From: Parachlorella kessleri
Taxonomy: Eukaryota; Chlorophyta; Trebouxiophyceae; Chlorellales; Chlorellaceae
DNA: 26,000 nucleotides
Direction of reading: 5' to 3'
Assembly: GCA_001598975.1 (NCBI GenBank)
Contig: BBXU01003352.1
Coordinates: forward strand, 1 to 26,000
A model generated the notes under the pieces. The model had not been told where the DNA came from and searched no databases. It worked only from the letters and a program-made list of their open reading frames with translations. Positions within the stretch are counted from its first letter, which is position 1. Each line of letters opens with the position of its first letter. This document shows positions 1-9,374 of this stretch, piece by piece. Both the position numbers and the translations under genes were made by a program.

Positions 1-72
1 ACCACCACCACGCCCGGCCCACTGGCACTGGCACCAACTGACATGACGGAGGCCCTGCTGACCCCCACTTGC

Positions 73-1249
73 CTGGATGACAGGCCCCTCTGCAGCCACT
101 GCTATGAGCTGGGGTAGGGCTGCCTCCCACAGCTCCGCCCCCGAGCGCTTGATGACTAATGCAAGCAGCACCGAGGCCTTGCTGCGCGCGGCCCAAGCAC
201 CACCCAAGCCGCCGACTGCACGCAGTAGGAGAGCTTGGCACCAGCCAATTCAGAGCTGCACGAGCAGCGGGCATGTGGTTGCAGGCAAGGCGTGATAACG
301 GTGAGCACCTAGCAACGCAGGGTTCATGGCACGTCTCATGGAACGGGGGGGACCTGTGTCACCTGCCTCGAAATGCAAACACCCCCTCCTCCTAACCTCG
401 CAGTTCCTCTACATAATGTGCTCTTCTACCCCGACTTGCTTGGTGTGACCCTTTTGTGAAATGCACATTGGAGCTCTTACCTTCTTTCAGCATGTTGTAT
501 GACAGCGTGGCTAGCTGAGTCTGCTCCTCTTTTGTGAATTCATCCCACCGGGTCCCAACCTGCGGGCTCGCCAAAGATGAGCAATTCTCAGGGGTCACTT
601 GGGGGCAGTGCACGCCTGTAGGACAGCCACGGATGTCTACCAGCAGCTGTGTCACCTTGACTATGTGGCAAATGTGACAAGCAAGTCCTGTTTGTAACCA
701 TGACCCCGCCACCAGATATACCCTGTGACATCCCCTGGGAGTATGATGGCCCGCTTCAGAGACAAGCCCGATGAGGTAGTGCAGATGACCTGCCCAGACG
801 GCCTAGCAGGGCCGGCTCGACCCCTGGCAGTTAAGGCGTCAGCTCTCCTTGGCTCCCTCGTGACTAGATAGCCTGCCACTCACCAGGTGCTGCAGTAGCG
901 TGTACCCCATGACTTGTACTTCCACAGGCTGGTGGGCTTTGATGAGCTCGGCGCCTATGCTTGTGCTTGAGTGCAGCTCCCCAGCTTTCAGCTGCGCAGC
1001 GTCGGAGACAGTCAACAACCGCCCGCCCAGCCCGCGACAAAAATGCTTTATGAGCCTAGCCATACCCAGTACCAGGCCGTTGCCAACCACTGCAAGCTGG
1101 GCACCTGACATCCCTTCGTGCACTGCCCGTGACCCTGCATGCTTTACCTGCTCGAACAGCTGCACTGCGGCAGCACGCTGCTGGGGAGTGGCAGTGATTT
1201 GTTGTGATGCCAGCACGGTTTGCACGACTGTGTCCACCGCGCTGGCCAT
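73..1249 (-). CDS. Exportin-5 / HASTY-like nuclear export receptor, N-terminal part (5' four exons)
   Basis: Exons on the minus strand, in order: 1249-1148, 991-884, 559-481 and 215-73, giving 144 residues; the rest (the family is about 1,200 residues) lies left of the window. Exon joins keep phase (0, 0, 1, 0). The spliced N-terminus aligns without gaps, from memory of the family, to plant HASTY and animal exportin-5: the block LKAGELHSSTSIGAEL, then VMGYTLLQHLVGTRWDEF (family: 'hLQHLVrlRWDE'), then KASVLLALVIKRSGAELW and the 'EGPVIQ' end (family: 'a.lvaeivkREgp..W'). These are the first HEAT-type helices of an importin-beta/karyopherin fold. Exportin-5 family proteins carry small structured RNAs, including pre-miRNA in animals, out of the nucleus with Ran-GTP; HASTY acts in plant miRNA biology. 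The last donor in the window is GC (minus-strand CAG|GCAAGT at 72-67) rather than GT. The first intron (992-1147, 156 nt) has no in-frame stop, so the unspliced transcript stays open. Exportin-5 family is likely; the exact cargo is inference. Confidence 0.78.
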
Positions 1250-1602
1250 GACGAAAGGTGGCTGTACAAGAACGTCTCAGCTGCCAAGAAAAGCCATTCG
1301 ACTAAAGGCAGGTGACTGGCGCAGCGCCGATGATCAACCAAGTAACTGATGTGCCGCAGTTGAAGATGTGATTGATTGTATTATGTAGGGTGTTTGGTTG
1401 CCAATGATCTGACCTGCTGGAGAGAGTCCTGCCAAGCCTGCTAAGCCAGGTGGACACGTCTGCCGATACCAAGAACCCGAGGGTGCAACAAACACTTTGG
1501 TAGCAGAAGGTCGCACTTGCTTGGCTGTTATAGTTTGCTGCTTGCACGTCAACTGAGGGTCAGGTGGACCTTTACAACCTCTGGGCAAATTGACTCACTC
1601 AC
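1250..1602. promoter_or_regulatory. Divergent intergenic region (candidate bidirectional promoter)
   Basis: This 353-bp stretch separates the start codon of the exportin-like gene (minus, 1249) from that of the Gln-rich protein gene (plus, 1603), so both promoters and 5' leaders must fit inside it unless non-coding first exons lie elsewhere. I see no convincing TATA box or CpG-like block. Short frames on the minus strand within it have no exon-like features. The call rests on gene arrangement only. Confidence 0.45.
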
Positions 1603-4054
1603 ATGAGGGGAAAACGGAAAGGCCCCAAAGCGGGGGACGGTGGGAGATCTAGTAAGAGGCTCAAGAACAAGTTTGGCCAAGTAGCCGAAGCACAGGGGCG
1701 AGACAAAAGCGTGTGGCAGGTGAGCGCAGGCAGTCGTCCCTGTGGCTTGCTTGTTGCGGCAACTACCGTGGCAGGAGTGCTACATACGTGGGTACATACG
1801 TGCTACATACACCAGCATGCCCCGCTCAGGACATACCCATCCCCACTCACGCAGGAACCGGAGCACCCAATCTTGGAGACGGTCCTTGAGCTGCTGGTGG
1901 TACAACCTTGTGGCAAGCGCTGGGTAAGTGCCTGACGCTTGTCCTGAGGGGGGAGAGACGTCAAATGAGGTGTTTGGTATGAGCCTTGGCCTTGTGGGTG
2001 TTGCAGGTACGAGTGGCGAGTCACGTCTGTTCTTATTGGCGTGCCGCCGCACAAGATGTGCTGCTTGCCGACACTGCAGTCTCCAAGCCAGAGAGGTGGG
2101 TGGCCTGTTAGCCGCAGTCGCGCTTTCATGTTGAACCAGGTCTTGATTCCGGAGGTTTGCCATGACCGAGAATGCTGCGCGGCAGGCAATTTTGCATGGT
2201 ACGCAGCCATGGCAAGCACATATGGGAAGGGGCCTAAGTAGTATGGTATTTGTCCATTTTGCCAGGCCGCCAATGCCGGAGGCACGCAGCAACGCCTTTG
2301 CCCGGCCCTCGGACACTGTACAGACCCAGGCAGCAGTTGTGCTGGAGGCCAGCAATTCTACAGGTGGGACATTGGGTGTGTCGCATCGGAAGCAACATGT
2401 GCGACACGTCGCCAGGCAGGTACCTGTGACAGTAGCATTGGCATGCCCTCTTATCGCAGCATGGCCAGCTAAAATACTGTTTGGGGCTAGTGGCGAGCTG
2501 AGACATGTGGGGAGAAGGGCCTTCTGGTGTGATGGATCTCCGATGTCTGCACTGCTGCAGGCTTTGAGGCAGTCAGCAAGCAGCACCCAGATAACCCGCC
2601 TGCCTGGCCGGCCAACAGGCTGTTCGGTACGTGTGCTGTTAGTATGCTCTTGCAAGCGCCATGGTGGTAGCTGGCTTGCTGCGGTTAAGAGTGCCCAGAC
2701 CTCTTGCCCATATGCCATTGTACAGCCACAGCCTGCCCCGCTAGCGTGGGAGTGCGGGGTGCACATTGCAAGCTGCACGTATCCATGTGTTGTTGCTGGC
2801 CGGACTGCCCGCAGGGCCCTCTAGCCACCAGCTGCGTGCGGCGGGGTTGTTGAGCCTCCCCAGGAGGGGGGCGCCGAGCCGCCCACAGCGGGCGCGCCGC
2901 GGCAGCGGCGCTGCCGCTGGCGCCGGGCCGGGCGCGGCGCCTGGTGGGGCGGCGGCAGCGTCTGAGCAGCCGGCTCGGCAGGGCAGCATCGAGTCTGGCA
3001 TGGCCTTCCGGCAGCAGCCAAGTGAGTCGGCCCAGCTTGTTGTGCTGCTGCTGCTGCTGCAACCATCTTGTGGGGCGTGGGTGAGCCTGCAGCATGCAAG
3101 CCGAGGTTTTCACGAGGTGGGTGGGTTTGCTGGCTGGCATGATGGAGTATGCCTTGGACATTTGGGCTCCAACGATCTGGGTATGCCAGGCTGGCAAGGC
3201 AGACCCAGCGCGTACCTGCTGCAGTGAGCGACAGCGAGTCGGACGGGAGCACGGGTGCACGGCAGCAAGAGCAGTTTGTCGGCGGCCGGAGTTGTGGTGG
3301 AAGCCAGGGGGCGGGGCGACCCAACACAAGGAGCGGCACCAGGCAGCCGCAGCCGCTTCAGGAGCGGGAGCAGCAGCAGCGGCGAAGACTACAGCCTGGC
3401 AGTGGTGCTGGGCCAGGTGGCGCTGCTGCGAGGGCAGCACAGCCTCTCCTGCAGGCTGCGGTGCCTGCTGTTCCCGCCAGGTGCGGTGCTGCTGCCGCTA
3501 CCGCCAGCCCGCACGTGGCTGCGTCCAGGGAAGCGGGTGCAAGCCCAGCGGCACGCCCTCGCCGGCGGCGGTCTGGGCGGGTCCAGCAGCAGCAACAGCA
3601 GCAGCAGCAGCAGGGGTCTGACCCGCCGGAGGGTGGCCAGCAGGGGCAGCCTCAGGCTGCCGCCGCGTTTGGCAGGCTGGTGCAGCAGCTGGGCCAGCGG
3701 CAGGATGCCAGGGGCTCCCCGGCGCCCGCGGATGGGAGGAGCGGGGAGCGAGAAGCCCAGGGCACGCTAGTGAGAGGGGCTAGTCCGGCAGCGGGAGTGC
3801 ACCTGCGCAGGGTACGGGGCCAGCAGCAGCAGCAGGGACAGCAGCAGGAACAGAACCCTCAGGAGCAGGGGCAGGGACCGCATCAGGAGCAGCAGCAAGT
3901 AGAGCAGCAGCAGCAACAGCAGCAGCAGCAACAGCGCCAGCTGGGAGGGCTTGGCGAGGCTGGCGTTACGGAGCAGGGCGGCATTGCGCGGCTTCTGGCC
4001 AACATGTGGCAAACATTTGTCAACCGGTCTGGGCGGAGCTCGGACGGCTTGTAG
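1603..4054 (+). CDS. Uncharacterised basic, Gln-rich (polyQ) protein, probably nuclear; seven exons
   Basis: Exons 1603-1719, 1855-1923, 2007-2095, 2266-2363, 2561-2626, 2815-3021 and 3225-4054 join in phase (0, 0, 2, 1, 1, 1) to 491 residues. Donors are GTGAGC, GTAAGT, GTGGGT, GTGGGA, GTACGT and GTGAGT; all acceptors end in CAG. The N-terminus is strongly basic (MRGKRKGPKAG, then SSKRLKNKFGQ), which would fit a nuclear localisation signal. The middle is Ala/Gly/Arg-rich low complexity. The last exon begins with an acidic-Ser patch (SDSESDGSTG), then carries several glutamine runs encoded by CAG/CAA (about 3587-3617, 3821-3860, 3891-3935), and ends with GGIARLLANMWQTFVNRSGR before TAG. No enzymatic domain is recognised. 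The final exon could still hide an intron, since low complexity keeps many frames open. A regulatory or chromatin role is possible but not shown. Confidence 0.55.
3581..3945 (+). repeat. CAG/CAA trinucleotide tracts coding polyglutamine
   Basis: Several imperfect CAG-rich tracts (about 3581-3617, 3821-3850 and 3888-3938) lie in one reading frame of the last exon of the Gln-rich protein and encode runs of up to about ten Gln. Mixed CAG and CAA codons argue that the Gln runs are kept at the protein level rather than being a pure recent expansion. The antisense poly-Leu frame over the same stretch is a shadow of these tracts. Confidence 0.85.
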
Positions 4055-5700
4055 CCCAGTCATTAGTATGGGTGGCAGGTTGTGCAAACAGTGTAGCCCA
4101 GTCATTGCTCATTGGCAAGCTAAGCGCATATACTGTTCGGTTGGCGTAGGGGATTGGTCCCCTGAATCTCTGGCCATGCTGCTGCCTGACATGTTATGCA
4201 ATTGTGAGGTGGCAGCTCGTCAGTTTTGACACTGTCTTACGGGTCATGTTCATAGCATGGGTGGCAGGTAGTGCGAGCAGGGAGTGAGAGTTGAGCTGGA
4301 CTGACAGGGCTTGATGCAGGACGTGCCTGAGTCTTGCCTGAGTGCTGATCCAGTAGTTCTCTCCCCAAGGGTCATGGTAAGCTAGTTTGCTCGTTGTTCT
4401 GCTCCTGCTGGCAGGGGATAGGCAGGATGTTGCCACCTGTGACATAGAATAGTATGCTGGCTTTCCAGACATTTCCTGCCGATGTAAATACGCACCACCT
4501 TTTACAATGTATACCATGGCATTGAGCGGGCCCTGGATGCTGTATGAGTGTCTGTGAGGTACCATGTGTGCATGTGTGATGCTTGTCAGGGTTGCTAGCG
4601 GGCGCTGTATGCTCGTGTGTTTCCCGTGCTCGTTTATGACTGTGTTTACTTGTTCATGGGCTGGTAGGCTGCCCAATTTCATTCACTCTGTCCTTTACAA
4701 AAAGCCTGAAGCTGCGTAATCGTCAGCAGGTTGTTGTTGTTGTGTACCCACGTTGCGCAAAAACAGGACAACATTTATGTTGCAGCAAGTTGTGCTGTTG
4801 TAAGTGCCCAAGGGACAACAGTAGGCACGAAGATTGCAGAAACGTTATACAAAATGACAATTGAGAATGGTAAGCAGCCCGGCACCCGACAGTTTCCAGT
4901 AATACAAGCCAGGCACACATTGGGTTTGCATATTACAAGTATCACTAAAAGCCACCAGTGGCAGACCTCAAAGGCCAGTATAGCCAGGGCCTCCCTTGCA
5001 CGCTGCACTGACAAGTCAAGGTCAGCTCACCCGCAGATCGGACTAACCCACCCCTCAACCAACAAATACGAGCACACTTTGAGCCCTGCCCTATCCATTC
5101 AGTAAATAGCTGCCGCCCTCCTGGCCGCACTACACTAAAACCGTTCACAGCTATCTACCACACATTGTCTCAAGCCCCCGGCCATATACTAACATTGAGT
5201 TGGAATGCTGGTGACAACAAGGGATCAGACAGCATACTGGCGGGTGCCAGCTGCGTCAGTTAGCAGAGCACATGATGTTGCCACTTGTTATCTGCACCCT
5301 CTTGCCTTGGTACATGTATTTGTGGCAAAGGGCACGCCAGGCATGACATGGTGGGCAACATAGAAGTACAGGTCAAGCCTTGCCAAATGGCAGTGACAAA
5401 TGGATAACCAAACTTCAGCGCTGCCCTCCCAAGGATCTATTCCTACTCATCGCTGTTACTCAAAATGGGGAAGCTGGCAATAGCCCTGCCGCCGCCGGGC
5501 TGCTGTGCCACCCGTTGGGGGCTTGGGTAGAAGGCAGCACGATTTGGCCGCTCTGGGGACGCGGCAGGACTTGCAAAGCGTGAGGGCGGGGTACGGTAAC
5601 CTGCACCGCAATCACGTTCAAACCCCTGATCCACACCGCAACAGACTAGGCTTCATGTCCTCAATTTGTAGGGACACAAGGCTAGCTCATGGCTTCCTAT
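4055..5700. other. Mostly non-coding stretch: 3' UTR of the Gln-rich gene and intergenic DNA
   Basis: No exon-like structure is supported here. Composition is lower in GC than the genes on either side. A short duplication occurs at the start: GTAGCCCAGTCATT at about 4052-4065 recurs at about 4092-4105, and ATGGGTGGCAGGT near 4069 recurs near 4258. A TGTAA at 4483-4487 could be the poly(A) signal of the upstream gene. A 162-codon open frame on the minus strand (4194-4682) shows no family signature and no good splice context, so it is not called. Confidence 0.5.
4483..4487 (+). terminator. Candidate TGTAA poly(A) signal for the Gln-rich gene
   Basis: TGTAA is the usual polyadenylation signal in volvocalean algae, typically 10-20 nt before the cleavage site. 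This copy lies about 430 bp after the stop at 4054. A five-base motif occurs often by chance, so this is only the first plausible candidate. Confidence 0.3.
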
Positions 5701-5802
5701 TCTAGTCTAGTCTAACAACGTACCGCCACCTGACATGCTGGTGTGAGTCCCCCAAGTGGGGCCAACAAAAAGCCAGAATGTACTAGACCACAAACCACAA
5801 GA
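5701..5802 (+). repeat. Interspersed repeat copy R1 (TCTAGTCTAG-headed element)
   Basis: About 100 bp starting TCTAGTCTAGTCTAAC, with the block TACCGCCACCTGAC, then GAGTCCCCCAAGTGGGG (self-complementary core CCCCCAAGTGGGG), then GCCAACAAAA, and ending near CACAAACCACAAG. It is clearly similar to 9261-9357, in the same orientation, with only scattered substitutions and small indels. There is no coding capacity. The size and the hairpin-forming core suggest a small non-autonomous element, but I could not define target-site duplications. Confidence 0.75.
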
Positions 5803-6142
5803 TCCAAACACCAATTCTTGATGGCATGGCTTCCTACAACATTATCTTGAAACATCCCAGCCTGCCCACCTGCGGTGGAGGCTGGTGGTGAGCCCCGCTG
5901 GTACACCGCAGCTCGGGGGAGAAGGGGGGCTTGCTCCTCTTCAAGCGCAGCATCCCCATCCCAATACCTGCTCCTGCACCGACCAATCAACCTGACCCTG
6001 GCTTGCATGCCGCCTGCCTTTTTCCACCCACGGTATCCAAGGCGAGGCGGCCCACATGCCTGCAGACCTCTCCCTGACAAGTCCGCCCAAATGGCAATGG
6101 GATGTGCATGAGGAAGCTAGCTGCTGTCAGACCGACCGTGGC
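5803..6142. other. Non-coding; 3' flank of the minus-strand membrane-protein gene
   Basis: This stretch lies downstream of the minus-strand stop at 6143-6145 and probably holds its 3' UTR. Open frames on both strands are short and unlike any family I know. No TGTAA is seen on the minus strand close to the stop. Confidence 0.4.
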
Positions 6143-6782
6143 TCACCAGGGGTGCTTACGCCGCCGGCTGGGTGTGCAGCAGCACAAGCAGCAGCCCAGG
6201 ACCAAGGTTAGGGACTGCAGCGCTAGCCAGGCAACGCCCAGGGCAGCCGCCTCGCTTCTACGTCCAGCTAAGCTGTCCAGCACCCCTTGCAGTGTTTGGG
6301 TTTGATCCAGAAGGGCCAGTTGGGCCAGCAACGGGCACTTGCTCCACCAAAGGAGCCCTGCCGCTAGCTCGCCCGGGAGCAGCGCTAATGTGAGTCCATT
6401 GAACTGCAGGGCAGTACAGCCAGGGCAGTACAGCATCAGTAAACTACTAGTCTAGGCAAGTTACCGCGAGGCCAGGCATGAGGTCTGCTGGCAGGAGAGT
6501 GGGCCACGCGAGCAGGGCCACGGGCAAGTCTGTATATCGCACCATATGAATGGGGGCTGTCCTGCTACCCCACGACCCTACACCGGCCAGCGCTCCCAGC
6601 ACTGCCAGGAGGGCCCCCAAGGTGACTAGGGACAAGGGGAACCACTGCTGCTCCAGTGCCTGCACTGGTGAGGCCTCTTTGTCGGGAGACAGCTGCTGCG
6701 AGCCCTTGAAAGCTACCCAGCAGCCACCTGCAGCTACCAACAAGGTTGCTAGGCGCACCAAGTCCTTGGCTAGGGAATACAT
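6143..6782 (-). CDS. Uncharacterised small multi-spanning membrane protein, two exons
   Basis: Exon 1 (6782-6465) and exon 2 (6403-6143) join in phase 0 across a 61-nt GT-AG intron, giving 192 residues. Exon 1 starts MYSLAKDLVRLATLLVAAGG. Hydrophobic stretches at about residues 8-25, 48-69, 86-126 (long enough for one or two passes, spanning the splice junction) and 160-182 suggest four or five membrane segments. The C-terminus, CCLCCCTPSRRRKHPW, combines a cysteine cluster next to the last helix with a basic tail. That is typical of a cytosolic palmitoylated, positively charged end, by inference. The in-phase join between two hydrophobic frames supports the model. I cannot name the family. 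It faces the plus-strand frames beginning near 6884, about 100 bp away. Confidence 0.5.
6404..6464 (-). other. Short intron with an internal duplication
   Basis: This 61-nt intron of the membrane-protein gene has donor GTAACT and acceptor CCCTGCAG on the minus strand. On the plus strand it contains the 14-nt unit CAGGGCAGTACAGC (6407-6420) followed immediately by a near-perfect second copy (6421-6434). The duplicated unit also duplicates the CCCTG acceptor context, so a cryptic acceptor may exist. Confidence 0.5.
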
Positions 6783-6883
6783 GCCTGGCTATGTGTCGGG
6801 ATGAGCTCTTGGATAACAAGAGGTCTCATCGACCTGGGTACTCATACCGAACACGAGGGAGAAGCGACCAGGCGCGCAACGCC

Positions 6884-7456
6884 ATGACCAAAGCACGCTT
6901 CCTGGGGAGACAGCACAGCATGGCGGGCCTGCTTCTGATTTGCTTGCTCGATTTGCCAGACGGGCAGTTTTTGCCTCGCTTGTTCCCCAGCTCGCCACTC
7001 CTCTTGTACCCAGGCAGGCGATCACTCATGGTAACAAGTCATTGTACCCCATCCCGACCGTACCAGCTCCTTGGCTCCAAGCACGGTCTTCATCATGTAG
7101 CAGGCCCGCTGCACAAACTCCGAATCAGGCCTGGCAAGCAGCAGTGCTCGCCCATCCAAGCTATGAACAAGTCCTCGCAGCCGCAGCAGCGACAGCTGTA
7201 CTTGGGAGCAGCATCACTAGCGGCGGCGACTCTAGTGATGGGCCTTTGGGGCTGGCACAGTGCCAGCCGCAGCAAGCAGCAGCAGCAGCAGCGGAACGGC
7301 TTCAGCAGCGAGAGGAGTAGCAGTGGCAGCCACGGCAGGTCAGGCTCGTTTGGGTCCTGGGGACTGCACGAGCTCAAGCTGCCAGGGGGCTGGCTGCTCG
7401 TGCGGTCGCAAAGCACAGACGAGGAGGTGCGCCATGAACCTGCTCGAGGAGTCTAA
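6884..7456 (+). CDS. Possible uncharacterised protein with one membrane segment and a Ser/Gln-rich tail
   Basis: An open frame from ATG 6884 to TAA gives about 190 codons. Its second half looks protein-like: a hydrophobic segment LYLGAASLAAATLVMGLWGW, a Gln run, a Ser/Gly-rich stretch and the C-terminal block LHELKLPGGWLLVRSQSTDE. The first half is not convincing, and the true start may be further in (for example ATG near 7164), or introns may be present, since another frame is also open at 6940-7320. No family is recognised. Position is divergent from the membrane-protein gene. Confidence 0.3.
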   Translation: MTKARFLGRQHSMAGLLLICLLDLPDGQFLPRLFPSSPLLLYPGRRSLMVTSHCTPSRPYQLLGSKHGLHHVAGPLHKLRIRPGKQQCSPIQAMNKSSQPQQRQLYLGAASLAAATLVMGLWGWHSASRSKQQQQQRNGFSSERSSSGSHGRSGSFGSWGLHELKLPGGWLLVRSQSTDEEVRHEPARGV

Positions 7457-7716
7457 TGAAGTTTGACGTGGCAGACAAGCAGTTGCTGTAAGGGTCGGTC
7501 AGTAGCGCTGGAGTGGTATTACTCTCCAGTTTCACACTTGGAAGCTGCCAACCTCCTCTTGGCCGCTTGTGTGTTCGCATCAAAAGCGGTCCAGATACTA
7601 TCTCCTCTCCAGCAAACCCGCACAGCGGCCAGCGTCTAGGCACTGCTACCATATCAATCTGCTGTTTAGGGTCATTTGACTGTGAGGAGGCCGGCTCGCT
7701 GCCCTGCTATTACTAG

Positions 7717-8284
7717 GTATTGTTCATGCCTACGTGGTGCAGTGGGAAGCAATTGAGTCCCAACACTCTGCGGAGGCTGAGCAAGCGTTGCGGCTGTGGG
7801 ACGAAAGGTTTCAACTCCGCAATCGGTCATTGCCCGAGTTGCGGTCCCTTGCACAGTGAGTGACGGTGCAGTTGAATGACGCTTCAATGGAGATTTTGGT
7901 TCCATGAGCTAGATTGCAATCTGGTCCTTGCAATCTGGTCCTTGCTTGCTGTTGAGGGGCGATGGTGGGGGATGTACAAGGGCAATGTAACAGGCAGCGA
8001 TGGGGAAACGGTTTGGGTGTTGATTGCGCTGGCCCATCCAAGGTTTCTTCGGCTGCAGCCTATGCTTGCATTCTGGCAGGTGAAATGATATGCCTATGCA
8101 ATGCAACCAACATGCTCACCGTCGCAGTCATTGCCGCCGAGCTGGCATGCGGCTCATGTGCGCTTCTTGGAGAGTAACTAAATGGGTTATGTATTGCCAT
8201 TGCAGGAGGCACAACATTGCTGGGCGCTCCAAGATGCGCAAGAGGGAACTGGTTGAGGCCTTAGAGCAAAAGCTTTTGCCTTAG
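7717..8284 (+). CDS. C-terminal exons of a protein with a Rho-N/SAP-like tail (5' exons not resolved)
   Basis: Exons 7717-7855 and 8206-8284 join in phase 2 (donor GTGAGT, acceptor TTGCAG). The splice creates the continuous motif LRSLAQRHNIAGRSKMRKRE followed by LVEALEQ and the stop TAG. This matches the short helix-extended-helix of Rho termination factor N-terminal/SAP-like domains (family pattern 'L..lA....i.grskm.K.eLi.aL'), which bind nucleic acid in many plastid and nuclear proteins. Upstream of it the exon encodes a Glu/Gln-rich amphipathic helix (QHSAEAEQALRLWDERFQLR). A candidate earlier exon starts at 7530 (frame SHLEAANLLLAACVFASKAV), but its phase cannot be joined cleanly to 7717, so the start is unknown. 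The intron 7856-8205 contains a 14-nt tandem duplication, GCAATCTGGTCCTT. Confidence 0.5.
7915..7942 (+). repeat. 14-nt tandem duplication inside an intron
   Basis: GCAATCTGGTCCTT occurs twice in direct succession within the last intron of the Rho-N-like gene. It is probably a recent slippage product; no function is implied. Confidence 0.7.
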
Positions 8285-8542
8285 AGGCCTTCTAGGGTTG
8301 CCTCTCGCAGGAGCTGGGTACAGCTTAGAGCAGCTATGAGCAGGGTTGTAGGGATGCGCAGCAGTGCCAAACTTCTGCCTGGCAAGGGTCGCATGAGTTA
8401 TCTGCATGAGTACATTTACAATGGAAATGCACGTGACAGGAAGGAAATCAGACAGCAGTGTGCACTGGGGGCGCCAGCTGAGTACATTTGGGCAACATGC
8501 TTACTGTTGCTTTAGCAGCCCAGGCTCAGCTCACTCACCTAA

Positions 8543-8547
8543 TGTAA
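8543..8547 (+). terminator. Candidate TGTAA poly(A) signal of the Rho-N-like gene
   Basis: TGTAA lies about 260 bp past the stop codon at 8282-8284, in a plausible position for algal 3'-end formation. It is supported only by motif and position. Confidence 0.35.
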
Positions 8548-9260
8548 TCAGGCTCTTTGTGTGTAGCACTGCAGCTATAAGAACATTTTGGTGGCATTTC
8601 CGAATTCTTTGCTTATGGGCCTGTATAGACCAAGTAACTCTGGCTAAGCGTGCATAAGGATTTGTCTCTTTCCGCGGTACAGTTTTTCTTGGCGAAATGG
8701 CGAGCTGAGCAATCGTGGTTAAATTGTGTTGAGAGCCCTTCCCGCCGGGCATGGCGGGTCGCGAGATCGATGAGGCTACCAGGCTACGTGCCTGTGAAGG
8801 GATACTGTGTGTATGGAAATCTAGGTCTGCATGAGCCTTGCACAGTTCGTGAATTGCTTGTGCCTCCTCTTGATCGCTGCTGCCCGTGCCAGGGACCAAC
8901 TCGAATCCTTCCTGCAAGACCTGGCTCAACGTATGAGTTGGTGAGACGGTTGCAGAGAGTTACTGATTATTTCCTGCCTTTCTTTAATGAACCCCAGGAT
9001 GATGATCCTCACCCTGCTCCTTGGGTTTGGCCTGCTCTTGAGGCCTTCCTTAGGTGGGTATGGCATTGTGTCTCATGAGCGTGACACCCCACTGATCAGA
9101 CGGTGTGGCCCTGCTTAGTCTTGAAGCATTGCAACTGCTCCTGTCAGGACAAAGTTATTTGCCAGCACTGGTGCACATTGCATGCTGCAGCCACGATATC
9201 CTATGCACCATGCAACCTGTGCTCAGCAGGCTGCCCATGACGGTGCTGCCCAGCCCCATG
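8548..9260. other. Unassigned stretch with conflicting open frames
   Basis: Plus-strand frame 8650-9078 contains protein-like text (STYELVRRLQRVTDYFLPFF, then WPALEAFLRW). The opposite strand is also open (8531-8929) with an equally plausible acidic stretch. Codon use is not strongly biased in either, so I cannot decide the coding strand. Neither resembles a signal peptide or LysM, and no donor in the plus frame has the phase needed to splice into the peptidase A exon at 9375. One or more exons of an unknown gene are likely here. Confidence 0.35.
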
Positions 9261-9357
9261 TCTAGTCTAGTCTAACAGCGTACCGCCACCTGACCCTGCT
9301 GAGTCCCCCAAGTGGGGCCAACAAAAGCCAGGATGTACTATGCCCACAAACCACAAG
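9261..9357 (+). repeat. Interspersed repeat copy R2, at the 5' boundary of peptidase A
   Basis: This copy starts TCTAGTCTAGTCTAAC, followed by GTACCGCCACCTGACC, GAGTCCCCCAAGTGGGG and GCCAACAAAAGCCAGGATG. It is the same element as R1 (5701-5802), same orientation. It ends about 10 bp before the acceptor (CCCTGCAG, 9367-9374) of the first recognisable peptidase A exon. In copies B and C the corresponding position is followed upstream by LysM exons, which are absent here. Confidence 0.75.
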
Positions 9358-9374
9358 CCCCATGTGCCCTGCAG

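Noticed and set aside
1780..2778. 332-codon open frame on the minus strand
   Set aside because: It runs antisense across four exons and several introns of the Gln-rich gene, has no domain signature, and the plus-strand exons join in phase, so it is a shadow.
3767..4105. Minus-strand frame with a long poly-Leu stretch resembling a membrane anchor
   Set aside because: The Leu run is the complement of CAG repeats coding Gln on the plus strand.
4194..4682. 162-codon minus-strand frame
   Set aside because: No recognisable family, mixed composition and no splice or promoter context; probably chance in a low-GC flank.
7456..7487. Start exon MKFDVADKQL for the Rho-N-like gene
   Set aside because: Good donor (GTAAGG), but the implied intron to 7530 is only 42 nt and its phase forces a poor reading frame in the next exon.
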